DNA from: Rhizopus sp. PT2906
Taxonomy: Eukaryota > Mucoromycota > Mucoromycetes > Mucorales > Rhizopodaceae
NCBI GenBank assembly: GCA_025529335.1
Contig: JAMYHX010000111.1
Location: 36,338 to 100,337 of the forward strand
DNA: 64,000 nt
Direction of reading: 5' to 3'
The first letter of the stretch is position 1; every line of letters starts with the position of its first letter. Positions 23,954-33,575 of this stretch are shown here, one piece after another. The notes beneath the pieces are model-generated. The model was not told where the DNA came from. It was given only the letters and a program-made list of their open reading frames with translations, and did no database searches. The translations under genes and the position numbers were made by a program.

Positions 23954-26083
23954 ATGAGTTCGCCATTACCAGTGAATGCAAAACAAGGTTATAGAGAAGG
24001 CTCCGATTATCTATCTTCTTCAGTAGATCGAGCCTTATCGACTGCTCGGCTTGGTACTTCGCCCAAGAGCCTTACGTCGTCACATCATACCTATGGTTCA
24101 ACCAACGATTTGGAACATATGAATACGACACACAGCGGAAATCTATTCCGGCCACTGTCGACTGCAACATACAACCCAGAAGATAATACGGTGAGTGCTG
24201 ACCTATCTGAGGATCAAGTGGTCCAAGTTGTCAAGCGACACCTGGTCGACACGTCACCTGCTGCCTCACTGCGCAGTGCGTCCATTCACCGAAGTATCAC
24301 GAACGAGGATGACAGAGGGTCGGCCTTACGGAGCGTCCATCAGTTACCGGGTGGAGCGATTACTCACGATATCTACAAGTGGGCCGAAGACGCGGAGAAT
24401 GAGCAAATGGCAAGACGACAGCGGTCACAGTCGTTTTACCTACCCAAGGGCGAACCTTTGGATCCGACACTAGCAAGGTTGAAGGATCCTGGAGGGTTCA
24501 GACGTCATTTTGTCGTTCATAAGGCCGCACGGTTAGGGAGGGCACCTCCTAACTGGATGACTCGTACCTTTGTTGACTTTTTGGCCTTGTATGGTCATTT
24601 TGGTGGTGAAGATTTGAGCGAAGAAGAAGAAGAAGAAGAAGAAGCTGATGAAGAGCATGGCCCAGAAGAAGAGGAGCCTCTAATCGGAAGACCTCCACAT
24701 AATGCTGTACAGGGCACAGCTACTCCAGCTAAGGCAGTCTTTTTGCTCTTGAAATCTTTTGTTGGCACAGGTGTCATGTTCTTACCCAAAGCGTAAGAGT
24801 CTATAAAAGGGTTTTTTTCTATTCTAACAATTTAAATATAGATTTTATAATGGTGGTTTAGCCTTTTCTACCATCTTACTAACCACCATTGCTCTTATAT
24901 CCCTTTATACATTTCTGTTACTTGTCGAAACAAGAAATAAGATTCCCGTCTCCTTTGGCGATATCGGTGGTGTCCTGTTTGGACCATCTATGCGATTATC
25001 TGTCTTGCTGGCCATTACATTGTCACAGGTAAACAAAACAATATATATGCCAGCCACCGCGATATATAACACATGTATTGTAGATTGGCTTTGTATGTGC
25101 CTACATGGTATTTGTCGCCCAAAATATCCAAGCTTTGATCGAATCTGTATCTCAATGTCAGCTCCAGGTACCACTATCCTATCTTATTTTGGCGCAAATC
25201 GCCGTTTTTGTACCTCTGGCTATGATTCGTAGAATTCAAAAATTGTCAGCTTTTGCGTTGATTGCAGACTTGTTTATCTTGATCGGATTGGTGTATCTTT
25301 ACTACTATGACTTCTTTACTTTATCTCAACATGGTATTGCTGATGTAGAATGGACGATTAATTATGCTTCGTTCCCAATGTTTATTGGTACTGCCGTATT
25401 CACTTATGAAGGCGTGGGTTTAGGTAAACACTTTTATATATATATATATATAAATACGTGTGTATCATCTGCTCACCACTTGTTTAGTCATTCCTATTAC
25501 CGAGTCTATGGCAGAACCCGAGAAATTCCCCAAGGTGTTATCAGGCACGATGATCTTCATCACTACCATCTTTTTATCTGTCGGTTTCATTTCATACCTA
25601 GCGTTTGGTAGCCAAGTCCAGACGGTGATTCTGTTGAACATGCCAGGCACCGCTGCTGTCAATACGGTCCAAGGTCTGTATGCACTCGCGATCTGTCTGT
25701 CGATTCCACTTCAGCTGTTCCCTGCCATCCGTATTATCGAAACCGGTCTTTTCACTCGTTCTGGTAAATATGATAACCTTGTCAAGTGGCAAAAGAACAT
25801 GTTTAGATTTGTCGCTGTCCTTGTCTGTGCAGCAATTGCCATTGCTGGTTCAAGTGACCTCGATAAATTCGTTTCTCTCATCGGTTCTCTCTGCTGTGTT
25901 CCCCTCTGTTTCTTTTTCCCTCCTTTGTTTCACTTAAAGGCCATTGCCAGCAATTGGCGTCAAAAGACGGTCGATGTGTTGATTATCGTCTTTGGATTAG
26001 TTTCAATGAGCTACACGACCTTTATCACTGTCTCATTGTGGTCAGAAGGTGGTGAATCTGCTCCTATATCCAGGTGTTCATAG
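23954..26083 (+). CDS. AVT3: Vacuolar amino-acid transporter (AVT3-like)
   Basis: Four exons in phase: 23954-24792, 24842-25028, 25084-25423 and 25488-26083, giving 653 aa. The first ~265 residues are hydrophilic and Ser/Thr-rich with an acidic run (EEEEEEEEADEEHGPEEEE), the long cytosolic N-tail known from yeast AVT proteins. The amino-acid/auxin permease domain follows, opening with AKAVFLLLKSFVGTGVMFLP and GGLAFST, and containing YEGVGLVIPITESM (residues ~450-465) and about eleven membrane segments. AVT3 exports neutral amino acids from the vacuole, and this membership is by family. The gene is divergent from the GDSL gene (303 bp apart) and followed after 59 bp by LSM5 on the same strand. 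Confidence 0.9.
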
Positions 26084-26142
26084 TTTGAAACACAGTTTTA
26101 CACTTTTTTTTCTTTTTTTTTTCTTTTTAATAATAAAATATC

Positions 26143-26633
26143 ATGTCCACATCACAATTATTGCCATTAGGTAACATGATTTATTAAAAAAGAGACAAGA
26201 ACAATAAGCTAAATGAGAAGCATACGTGTATATTTGTAGAACTTATTGATAAATGTATTGGATCTAGAATTTGGGTTGTCATGAAGAATGAAAAGGAATT
26301 TACAGGAAAGCTTTTAGGTTTTGACGATTATGTCAGTAAGTGTCCCCCATTCTTTTTTGTTTGAGATGAGTTGATTGATTGATTGATTAGACATGGTATT
26401 GGAGGATGTCACTGAATAGTAACTATAAATGACGTGTGTATATATGTGTATATTAACTTATGATAGTGAAAATACAAAGGAAGGTTACAAGACAAACAAG
26501 TTGGAACAGATCTTGTTGAACGGAAACAACATTTGTGTCGTAAGTTTTGAATTAGAATGTGTGCAATATACAGTTTATTCATCATTATTATTATTATTAT
26601 TAGCTGATACCTGGTGGAACTGGTCCAGTTTAA
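26143..26633 (+). CDS. LSM5: U6 snRNA-associated Sm-like protein LSM5
   Basis: Five short exons in phase: 26143-26170, 26240-26335, 26391-26418, 26467-26539 and 26604-26633, giving 84 aa. Sm1 is present as LIDKCIGSRIWVVMKNEKEF plus GKLLGFDDYVNMVLEDVTE, and Sm2 as EQILLNGNNICVLIPGG, the NG[ND]N...PGG form typical of LSM5. LSM5 sits in the Lsm1-7 ring (cytosolic mRNA decay) and the Lsm2-8 ring (U6 snRNA, nucleus). The intron density (four introns in 255 coding bases) is remarkable for so small a gene. Its 3' end lies 14 bp from the converging TOE1 gene, so their 3' UTRs must overlap. Confidence 0.95.
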
Positions 26634-26647
26634 ATCATTAAATAAAA

Positions 26648-27877
26648 TTACTTCAAAGGAAACGTGAGAGGAACATGCATGCCTCGTATCTTGATCTTGT
26701 TTTTATAGTTTTTCAGTTCGATAGGATCCATTGTATGTGACAGATAACAAAAGGTGAATCCGGTCATATAGGCGTCAAAGTGAGACGCGTGAGCTCCTTC
26801 CAGCCTTGTCTCTGTCTTTGGTTCGTCTTTGTCAAGAGAAGATGAATAGACTTGAGGGTAAATCGAGGGACCCATTTGATGGTCAAGGATGATTTGGATA
26901 TCGTGAAGTTTGCTGTGAGGATCATGACCTAGTTTACAATAACCATGTTCCTATATGACATATGAATACACACACATATATATACATTGCACATGTCATG
27001 TCCTTACGGCAAATTGTGTACAGTAAGGTTCTTTTCTGACATCTTGTCTTTTTGTAGGTCGATCATCACCATTTTCTTCTTCACTCTTTTTATTCTTTTT
27101 AGTCTGTTCCAATTGAATAGGTGCTTGAACATCGATTTCAAAGTACGGCTTTGCTTCTGTAGACTTGTCATCAAACCTGTTCTGTCTCAATCTGTCATAT
27201 TTGGCAAACACATAACCCAAGAAAGACGCTTGATGATCGTCACCTTGCTCTACTAAAAACTTGGTATCATAGATACCTGATGGAAAATGATTGGATATTT
27301 CTTTGAGAAAACCAGAGAGCGTTTTAGGAAGTGGGCCAATAAAGGAGTGATAGAGGTACATGAGATCAAACAGGCCGTGGTGAATGACCAAAGGAATATC
27401 TCGACGCGCCATTAGCTGCATTATGCCTTTCCACACATCCACCAATGTCGAGGGTTGCTGTTGTTGTTTAGAAGAGGGAGGAAGGAAAGGAATTCCGTCG
27501 ACAAAGAGGCGATCAAAGCTAAACTTGTGTTTTACTAAAAATTCGCCTGTACTCGAATCGATCGTGAATTTACCTTGTTTGAGCGTCAAGAAATTAAAGT
27601 TGTCGCAAGTATAAAAATGGCCTTTCTCTTCCTCCTCCTTTTTTTTGACAATGGATAGACCTATTGAAAAAATGGTGTGGTCTTCGACGGTTTGCTTCAT
27701 GGCCACATAGCGATGGTTCATGTCTTTAGGATGATGTTCACCTAATCCACTGAATTCGAAATCGATCGCAATAAAGCAAGCTTGACTTACTCTGTCAAGA
27801 ATATGTGATGCCATTTGTACAAGGTTGTTTCGGTTGACATCGTTAAATGATACGACATGTGCACTTTTAGGTGTCAT
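26648..27877 (-). CDS. TOE1: TOE1-like CAF1-family 3' exoribonuclease
   Basis: Two exons: complement 27008-27877 and 26648-26950, giving 390 aa from MTPKSAHVV. An upstream in-frame ATG at 27940 would add a Phe run encoded by a poly-T tract and is less likely. DEDDh nuclease residues are visible: Asp and Glu in IAIDFEFSG, Asp in HHGLFDLMYLYHSF, Asp in GIYDTKFL, and the His/Asp pair in GAHASHFDAYMTGF near the C-terminus. A C3H-type finger is inserted before the last motif (CTQFAEHGYCKLGH...H), the layout of TOE1, which trims 3' ends of snRNAs in Cajal bodies and nucleoplasm. The third finger Cys appears replaced. PARN is the main alternative but lacks this inserted finger. Confidence 0.85.
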
Positions 27878-27958
27878 TTTGAAAAGAGAGGAGAAAAAAA
27901 AAAAAAAAAAAAAAGATAAAAAACTGGGCTTGGAATACATAATTTTTTTTTCTTAAGG

Positions 27959-29299
27959 ATGAGCCATTATCAAACAACAGACTTTAATGAACCTTATTCA
28001 TCTATAGCATTTCGATATAAACAACCTACATCACCATACCCTTCTTTTCCAACAACAACAACAACAACAAAAAGGTATTACGAACGACGATGGCTGCATC
28101 GAAAGACAATAATATTATGCATGTGCACAACACTGTTTATCCTATATTGTTTACGCCATGTCATACTCGTCTATTGGGCCTTTTTGAAAATCAAGCTAGA
28201 CAATGCTGTGTTTGATCGCGGTTATGTGCCTTGCGGACGACTACGAAAGCAGCCCATACTATATGTGTATGACTCAGATCATGTCGAGATTGTCTGGGAG
28301 ACGAACTGTGGGACAACAGATAGACAGATGCAACTGACATATCACGCTAAAGAAGAACAACCAATGACGATTGGACCGATTGAACCAATAGTGTTGGATA
28401 GATACCATACAGTATACAAGACAAAGATTGGACCTATCGAAGGACGAGAGATTGATTATTTGATCCATGACGAACAAAGGACGTTGACCAAGGGTATATT
28501 TCAATGGCACAAGCACACACAAGATGAGCCGATACGAATAGCGGCAATGGCAGATAACCAGTTTGGAATGCTCACCTTTGTGTCATTACTACGACAAGTT
28601 GCGTCCAAGAAGCCACACTATCTACTTCATGCGGGAGATGCGATCCAAAACTATCCCGACCTACGACAATGGCAGACAGACTTTGTGGCTCCCCTGACGT
28701 TCTTTGGGCTTGGACAGACGACGCCCATGATCTATGCACATGGCAACCATGACTTTGACGGCACATCAAGGTATGTTTATAGCCGATCATCCAACTGGTT
28801 TTCGTTTTCACTTGCACAGGGGGCGATTCATTTTATTATACTCGACAGCAACCTGGACTGGGAGAGCCAAGATGATTGGCTACAGGCTGAGCTCGAGACA
28901 GAGGTCTTCAAGCAGGCGCAGTTCAGGATTGTCGTTGTCCATGTGCCACCCTTTCTCGAATACTGGGACCCTGAGGCCTGGTTTGACCTACAACAGAGCG
29001 AATGGAGTCGGTTCGTCAAGGATCGGTACGTGCCTCTTTTTGAAGCTTCAGGAGTTGACGTGGTCATATCTGGACACCAGCATAATTACGAACGTGGAGA
29101 ACGTAACGGGATACAATATGGGATTATCGGAGGCGCAGGAGGAGACCTTGATCGAGAACAGGTCAAAGATTGGGGTATGTATGAGGCCAAGTTGTTTGAT
29201 TTTCATTTTGTGATGATCGAGCTCGTCAATAACTCTCTCATCTGGGAGACGTTTGATCTACACGGCCAACGAGTAGATCGTGTCGTGATCAAGAAATAA
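27959..29299 (+). CDS. Membrane-anchored metallophosphatase
   Basis: Single exon, 446 aa. A Ser/Thr/Pro-rich N-terminus is followed by one membrane helix (residues ~50-75, TIILCMCTTLFILYC onward), then a beta-sandwich-like region (IVWETNCG) and a calcineurin-like phosphoesterase domain: MADNQFG (motif I Asp), LHAGDAIQ (GD), AHGNHDF (GNH), VVHVPPF (His) and SGHQHNYERG (GHxH). The order is that of purple-acid-phosphatase-like enzymes, with a type II topology placing the active site outside or in the lumen. It reads head-to-head with TOE1, with 81 bp between start codons, and converges on KDM4 with 19 bp between stops. Substrate unknown. Confidence 0.9.
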   Translation: MSHYQTTDFNEPYSSIAFRYKQPTSPYPSFPTTTTTTKRYYERRWLHRKTIILCMCTTLFILYCLRHVILVYWAFLKIKLDNAVFDRGYVPCGRLRKQPILYVYDSDHVEIVWETNCGTTDRQMQLTYHAKEEQPMTIGPIEPIVLDRYHTVYKTKIGPIEGREIDYLIHDEQRTLTKGIFQWHKHTQDEPIRIAAMADNQFGMLTFVSLLRQVASKKPHYLLHAGDAIQNYPDLRQWQTDFVAPLTFFGLGQTTPMIYAHGNHDFDGTSRYVYSRSSNWFSFSLAQGAIHFIILDSNLDWESQDDWLQAELETEVFKQAQFRIVVVHVPPFLEYWDPEAWFDLQQSEWSRFVKDRYVPLFEASGVDVVISGHQHNYERGERNGIQYGIIGGAGGDLDREQVKDWGMYEAKLFDFHFVMIELVNNSLIWETFDLHGQRVDRVVIKK

Positions 29300-29318
29300 A
29301 ACAAAAAACATATTTTAT

Positions 29319-31486
29319 TTAGGGAGGTGACAATTGAATGTCTCGCCAGTACACTCTTTTGACAGTTCCGTTCTGTAAGAGCACTTTACATACCTTTTGC
29401 TTTGGTATGCATTTCTGAATCCTGCCTTTACAGACACCATCTTTCCATTTGGTGTAAATCTCTAGATCTCTTTTTAATTTGTTGGCCATTTCCTTGATAT
29501 ATTGTCTATCCTCTATCTTTTTCTATTGTGACATGTAAGAAAAAAAAAAAGACAAGAAAAAATGTATGAAGCTTACTGGATCATGTTGAGAACAGTGTGC
29601 GTCATATAGTGATCTTTTGCTCGCAGAACCTCGTCCAACTTTACGTTTCATGGTAGCACCTGATTCCATAGCACAAGTAGCATGAAAGGACCTTGAACAT
29701 TTATCATAACAACACTGCATACAGGCGCCTGACTTCTTCTTGCAGTATATACATATCTTTTTGCGTTTAATAGACAATCTTTAAAGAATATACTTTCTTT
29801 TTTACCAGTTTCTTTCTAATCGGTGGAATATCATCCACTCCATACACTCTATCTTTTGCAATATACGTTTCGTCCATGGCCTCCGCACAGAGTTTATGTA
29901 CATAAACGCCTTGAGCAAAAGGCATTAGACAATAGTCATCATCCTTGGACACGAACGAAGGCTTCTCTACTGGACAAAGCACGCATTTTGTCTTGATGCC
30001 TGTCTTTAAATGTTTTTCTTGCTGTGGTTTGTTTTCTTGCTTTGGTGCTATTTCATCTACATCAATCATCACTGTGTCTTCTATGCAATCACACGCCTTT
30101 GCTATCTTTCCGATCGGTACCCAGGAATCTAGAGCAAAGTTGACACTTTCAGCACAATTAAAGTCAAGGTTGTACCCAGAGTGATAGCCATAAGGGAAAG
30201 TGACGATGATTTCTCCAGGCTGTTGGACACAGCGTTGAATAGGGATACCTTGTTCTTTTAAAACGGTTGGAGAAATGATGAATGTCTTGTGTCGAAGGAA
30301 TTGGTGGCAATGTTTGTACTGAATGTAAAATTGGTCTAAGAGCGGTTTGAGTTTGTGTGTAACAAGGGTTTTATTATGCAACCCTTACCTTGCATGAAAT
30401 TTTCAAACTTTTTTCTATAATCTGGAGGGATGACATACCATTGCTTGGGAGCGCCAAAGTGGATGAGATTGATAGAATAGAGATCCATGTCCTATAAAGA
30501 GTGTTATATGTATATGTATGTATATATGTATAAACTTGCCTCTAAATGCCAAGCAAATGTAGCTTTCCACATACCAAAGTACAAGTAAGGTGAATTAACA
30601 CCAGGTACGACTGTTTTAAGGTTATTGAGTACATTGTCAAGTTTATTAAGATTCCAGCAATGAACTGAGTCATCAAAGAAGGCTATAAAGGGGTTTAATA
30701 AAAAGAAACATAATGTTCTTGACCTTACTTCCTAGTAAGTCAGCACCATACATGGCTTGATTAAATGCAATCGTTCTCCAATAATATCTCTCAATGTCTT
30801 TGTACTGATCTGTTGTCAAGAAGGAAGTCTTTGTCTCATTTTTTAAATAGTTTGATAGTAATTCACTGTCCTAAAGTAGTGTTTGACTGTTATTATTATT
30901 ATTATTACTTATTCTTGTTTACTATCCATTTGTTAGTAGAAAGATAAAATCATGTCGTATAATATACCTTTTTGTTTTTTTGTAGGTGGACGATGACTTG
31001 GTTGTTGACATAGTTCAAACCATTGATTGATGGTAAATGTTCCCCTTTTTTCAACATTGGTTTGACTGAATATTCCATTATTACCGAGGATATGTTGAGT
31101 CTAGAGTTGAATATTAGAATATTTTATAAATTCTCTAAATCATCTTTTACAATGGGCTTTCGTATCTTGATGTCATTTATTTTATCTGCTATCAAACCAG
31201 GTAGTTGTTCACTCCTATATAAAAGACAGTAAGCAGATCATTTACATATAAAGATATGTATATTTACCATTCTTTTGGAGGCACTATTTTAACTATGCCC
31301 GCTTTTTTTCCGTATTCATCAATTGCTTCCATAAACACTTTAAAGTCTTTGAATTCTTCCATTGTTGGTGTAAATATTGGAAGGGTTCCACCATTTTCCT
31401 ATAAAAAGTATCACAAATGTTTGTTATTGTCAACTAGGCTGCTTTAAGCGTACTTGATCATAATATCCGCTTGGTTGAATTTTCAT
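29319..31486 (-). CDS. KDM4/JMJD2-type histone lysine demethylase
   Basis: Ten exons, complement: 31454-31486, 31268-31398, 31151-31214, 30968-31100, 30729-30870, 30540-30682, 30389-30491, 29806-30335, 29577-29756 and 29319-29522; about 553 aa. JmjN: FTPTMEEFKDFKVFMEAIDE. JmjC: AWHLEDMDLYSIN holds the first Fe ligands (H-x-E), ITFPYGYH-like VTFPYGYHSGYNLDFNCAES the distal His. The C-terminal extended PHD finger (CVLCP...CIYCKKKSGACMQC...FHATCAMESG) is typical of KDM4, which removes methyl groups from histone H3 K9/K36. The exon 6 donor is GC (GAG|GCAAGT), not GT. The junction of exons 4 and 5 does not close in phase by one base next to an A7/A5 tract; a homopolymer indel or another acceptor (giving QK|DIERYYW) would resolve it. 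Confidence 0.85.
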
Positions 31487-31655
31487 TTTTTATATATGTA
31501 AAGAAACAAAAAGAGAAAGAGAGAGAGAGAGAGACAAAGAGAAAAATAAATGACAGTAAGCTATGACAGGCTGGACAAAGAGGCTTGTACTTCCTTTTTT
31601 GGTTTAATAGACCCAGTTCCATATCTCATTGCTTTTTTTTTGTAATTCTTAAAGC

Positions 31656-32470
31656 ATGCAGTTACTTCATCTCTTTATAATTCCATTCTTACTTGTGAAT
31701 GCACAATTTGCAGTAGAAGAAGGTATTGTTGAATAAAAACACATAGTGCATGTATTAAAAAATAGACTAGATTTTCAAAAGGTTACGTGTGCTAGTGCCA
31801 TCAAGCTGACAAATAAATCAACTGGATATAAACTACACTCTCATAGTGTTACTTATGGTAAATGGAATAACATTAGAGATTATTCTAATAATTTCAAAAG
31901 GAAGTGGGTCAGGTCAACAATCAGTAACAGCATTTCCAGAGGCAAATGACGCCAACAGTCTATGGCTTGTTGAAGCAGGTTCAGGACTAAAGTGTAAAAG
32001 AGGGTTTGTTTGTTTTTTTTTTTATAAAATCAAATAGCTGTATTTATCTATTCTCTATATAGTGAACCTGTACCTTGTGGATCCATCATTCGTCTAAAGC
32101 ACGTCAATACACGATCCTATCTCCATAGTCATGCTCATCAGTCACCTCTATCTAGACAACAAGAGGTCAGTTGCTATGACGGACAAGATTCTGGTGATGA
32201 TTGGAAAGTAGAATGTGATGGACAGTACTGGACAAGAGAAAACGTTGTCCAATTGGCTCATCAGGATACCTCTGCTTATCTAAACAGTTCAGATAGATAT
32301 CAATTTGGACAACCGATTCCAGGTCAACTTGAGGTTGCTGCTGTCAAAGGTTCTTCCAAGAACACACAATGGGTAGCGCAAGTAAGTTTATTATTTTTAT
32401 CTCTATATTCTTTTTTTTTTTAATACACACATATATAATATAGGAAGGTATTTATTTTGCTTCCATCTAA
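31656..32470 (+). CDS. SDF2: SDF2-like MIR-domain protein (ER lumen)
   Basis: Five exons in phase: 31656-31722, 31771-31857, 31901-32003, 32063-32381 and 32444-32470, giving 200 aa. The signal peptide MQLLHLFIIPFLLVNAQFA precedes three MIR repeats: VTCASAIKL...LHSHSVTYGSGSGQQSVTAF, GSIIRLKHVNTRSYLHSHAH and the WTRENVVQLAH...YLNSS segment. SDF2 proteins are ER chaperone cofactors; the MIR folds also occur in protein O-mannosyltransferases, which this is far too short to be. The C-terminus EGIYFASI has no HDEL/KDEL signal, so retention would need a partner. Its TAA stop overlaps the mL44 stop on the other strand. Confidence 0.93.
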
Positions 32471-33472
32471 GCAATGGCCTGTGTTATTCCCAATGGTGCA
32501 GGAACGTATTTTTCGACTTTATGTGCATCTGAAGGCAACGTGAATTCTTTTTGTTCTTTGCCATAATGGTTTATTAAAGCATCTTGACAAGCCTATTTTA
32601 AATAAATAAAAACGAAAGTCTATTCATAACCTTTACTTACTCTAAACTCGGCCATCTTGATCGAACTACCAAAGCCTTCACCCAACTTTTCTGTTTCAGA
32701 AAACACACCGACGACAAAAACGGGTGCAGATGAATGTCTACCTGTTTCTGACAACAACCTTGACTCTGCCTTTGATTTACCCAGTTGTCTCAACAAGGCA
32801 CTCAACTGACGCTTGGGCTCATCCATCTTGATCAAAGGTCGAATATCCATCTCGCGTGCCAAAATAAAGTTATGTACAAACTTCTTGGCTGCATCCTCAC
32901 CGTCTTGTTCAAACACGGCTCCAATCACAGCGTGTAAGCAATCGGCCAAGACGGTGCTCTGACCTAGCTTTTCTGTACGTGTCCACTTGATAGAGTGTTG
33001 CATGCCTAATTCGGTTGCGATCTGTGCAAACGTCTTGTTGGCAATGTACGCGCTGATCGTCTTTTCAAAAGCTTGTGGGTGAAGGTTGGGATATTTACAA
33101 TGGAAGAATTCGGTCACAAATAATCCAGTCACTCGTTTGCCTAAGTTTGTATATAAATACTAAAAGCCTGTAGAAAAAAAAAAAAAGATTTACCGATAGA
33201 CTTGTAAGCTTCATGGTTGTCTTGTTCTGCAAAAGATTGATGTGTCAATGCTTTCTTGAAAGCATTTGAATCGATCGAAGCAAGTCCAAGTCGAGCTTGA
33301 AGTGCATGCATAGGTGCATCCTCATTGTGTTGAGCATAGACTGAATAACATAGACGAGAAGCTAATAAAAGTTAGAAAAGAATAATAAAGGGGACTAAAC
33401 TTTCAATTATTTACAAGAAAAGCTTCTAGCACTATTTACGAAACGACTTGATTTCAGAAAAGTGCTCAACAT
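32467..33472 (-). CDS. MRPL44: Mitochondrial large-subunit ribosomal protein mL44
   Basis: Four exons in phase: complement 33415-33472, 33194-33361, 32641-33140 and 32467-32592, giving 283 aa. MLSTFLKSSRFVNSARSFSS is a basic, Ser-rich mitochondrial presequence. An RNase III-like fold follows (residues ~30-165) and then a double-stranded-RNA-binding domain (DEPKRQLSALLRQLGKSKAE onward, ending ACQDALINHYG). The RNase III signature is replaced by NHEAYKSIGKRVTGLF, lacking the acidic catalytic set, as in mL44/MRPL3, a structural ribosomal protein and not a nuclease. The start is the first ATG, and the intron in the presequence is in phase. Confidence 0.9.
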
Positions 33473-33575
33473 TATCACAAGGGGGAGTAAAAAGACAGAC
33501 AAAGAGAAAGAGGAAAGAGGGAAGGGGGGAAGGGGGCCTACAGCGGTCATTGAAGTTTAAAAAAGTGGCTTGTAT

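Noticed and set aside
29783..29806. A frameshift in KDM4 between KKL and the PHD finger
   Set aside because: A 49-bp intron from 29805 to 29757 (GTAAAA...CAAAAAG) restores the frame as KKL|ICIYCKKKSG, so no frameshift is needed.
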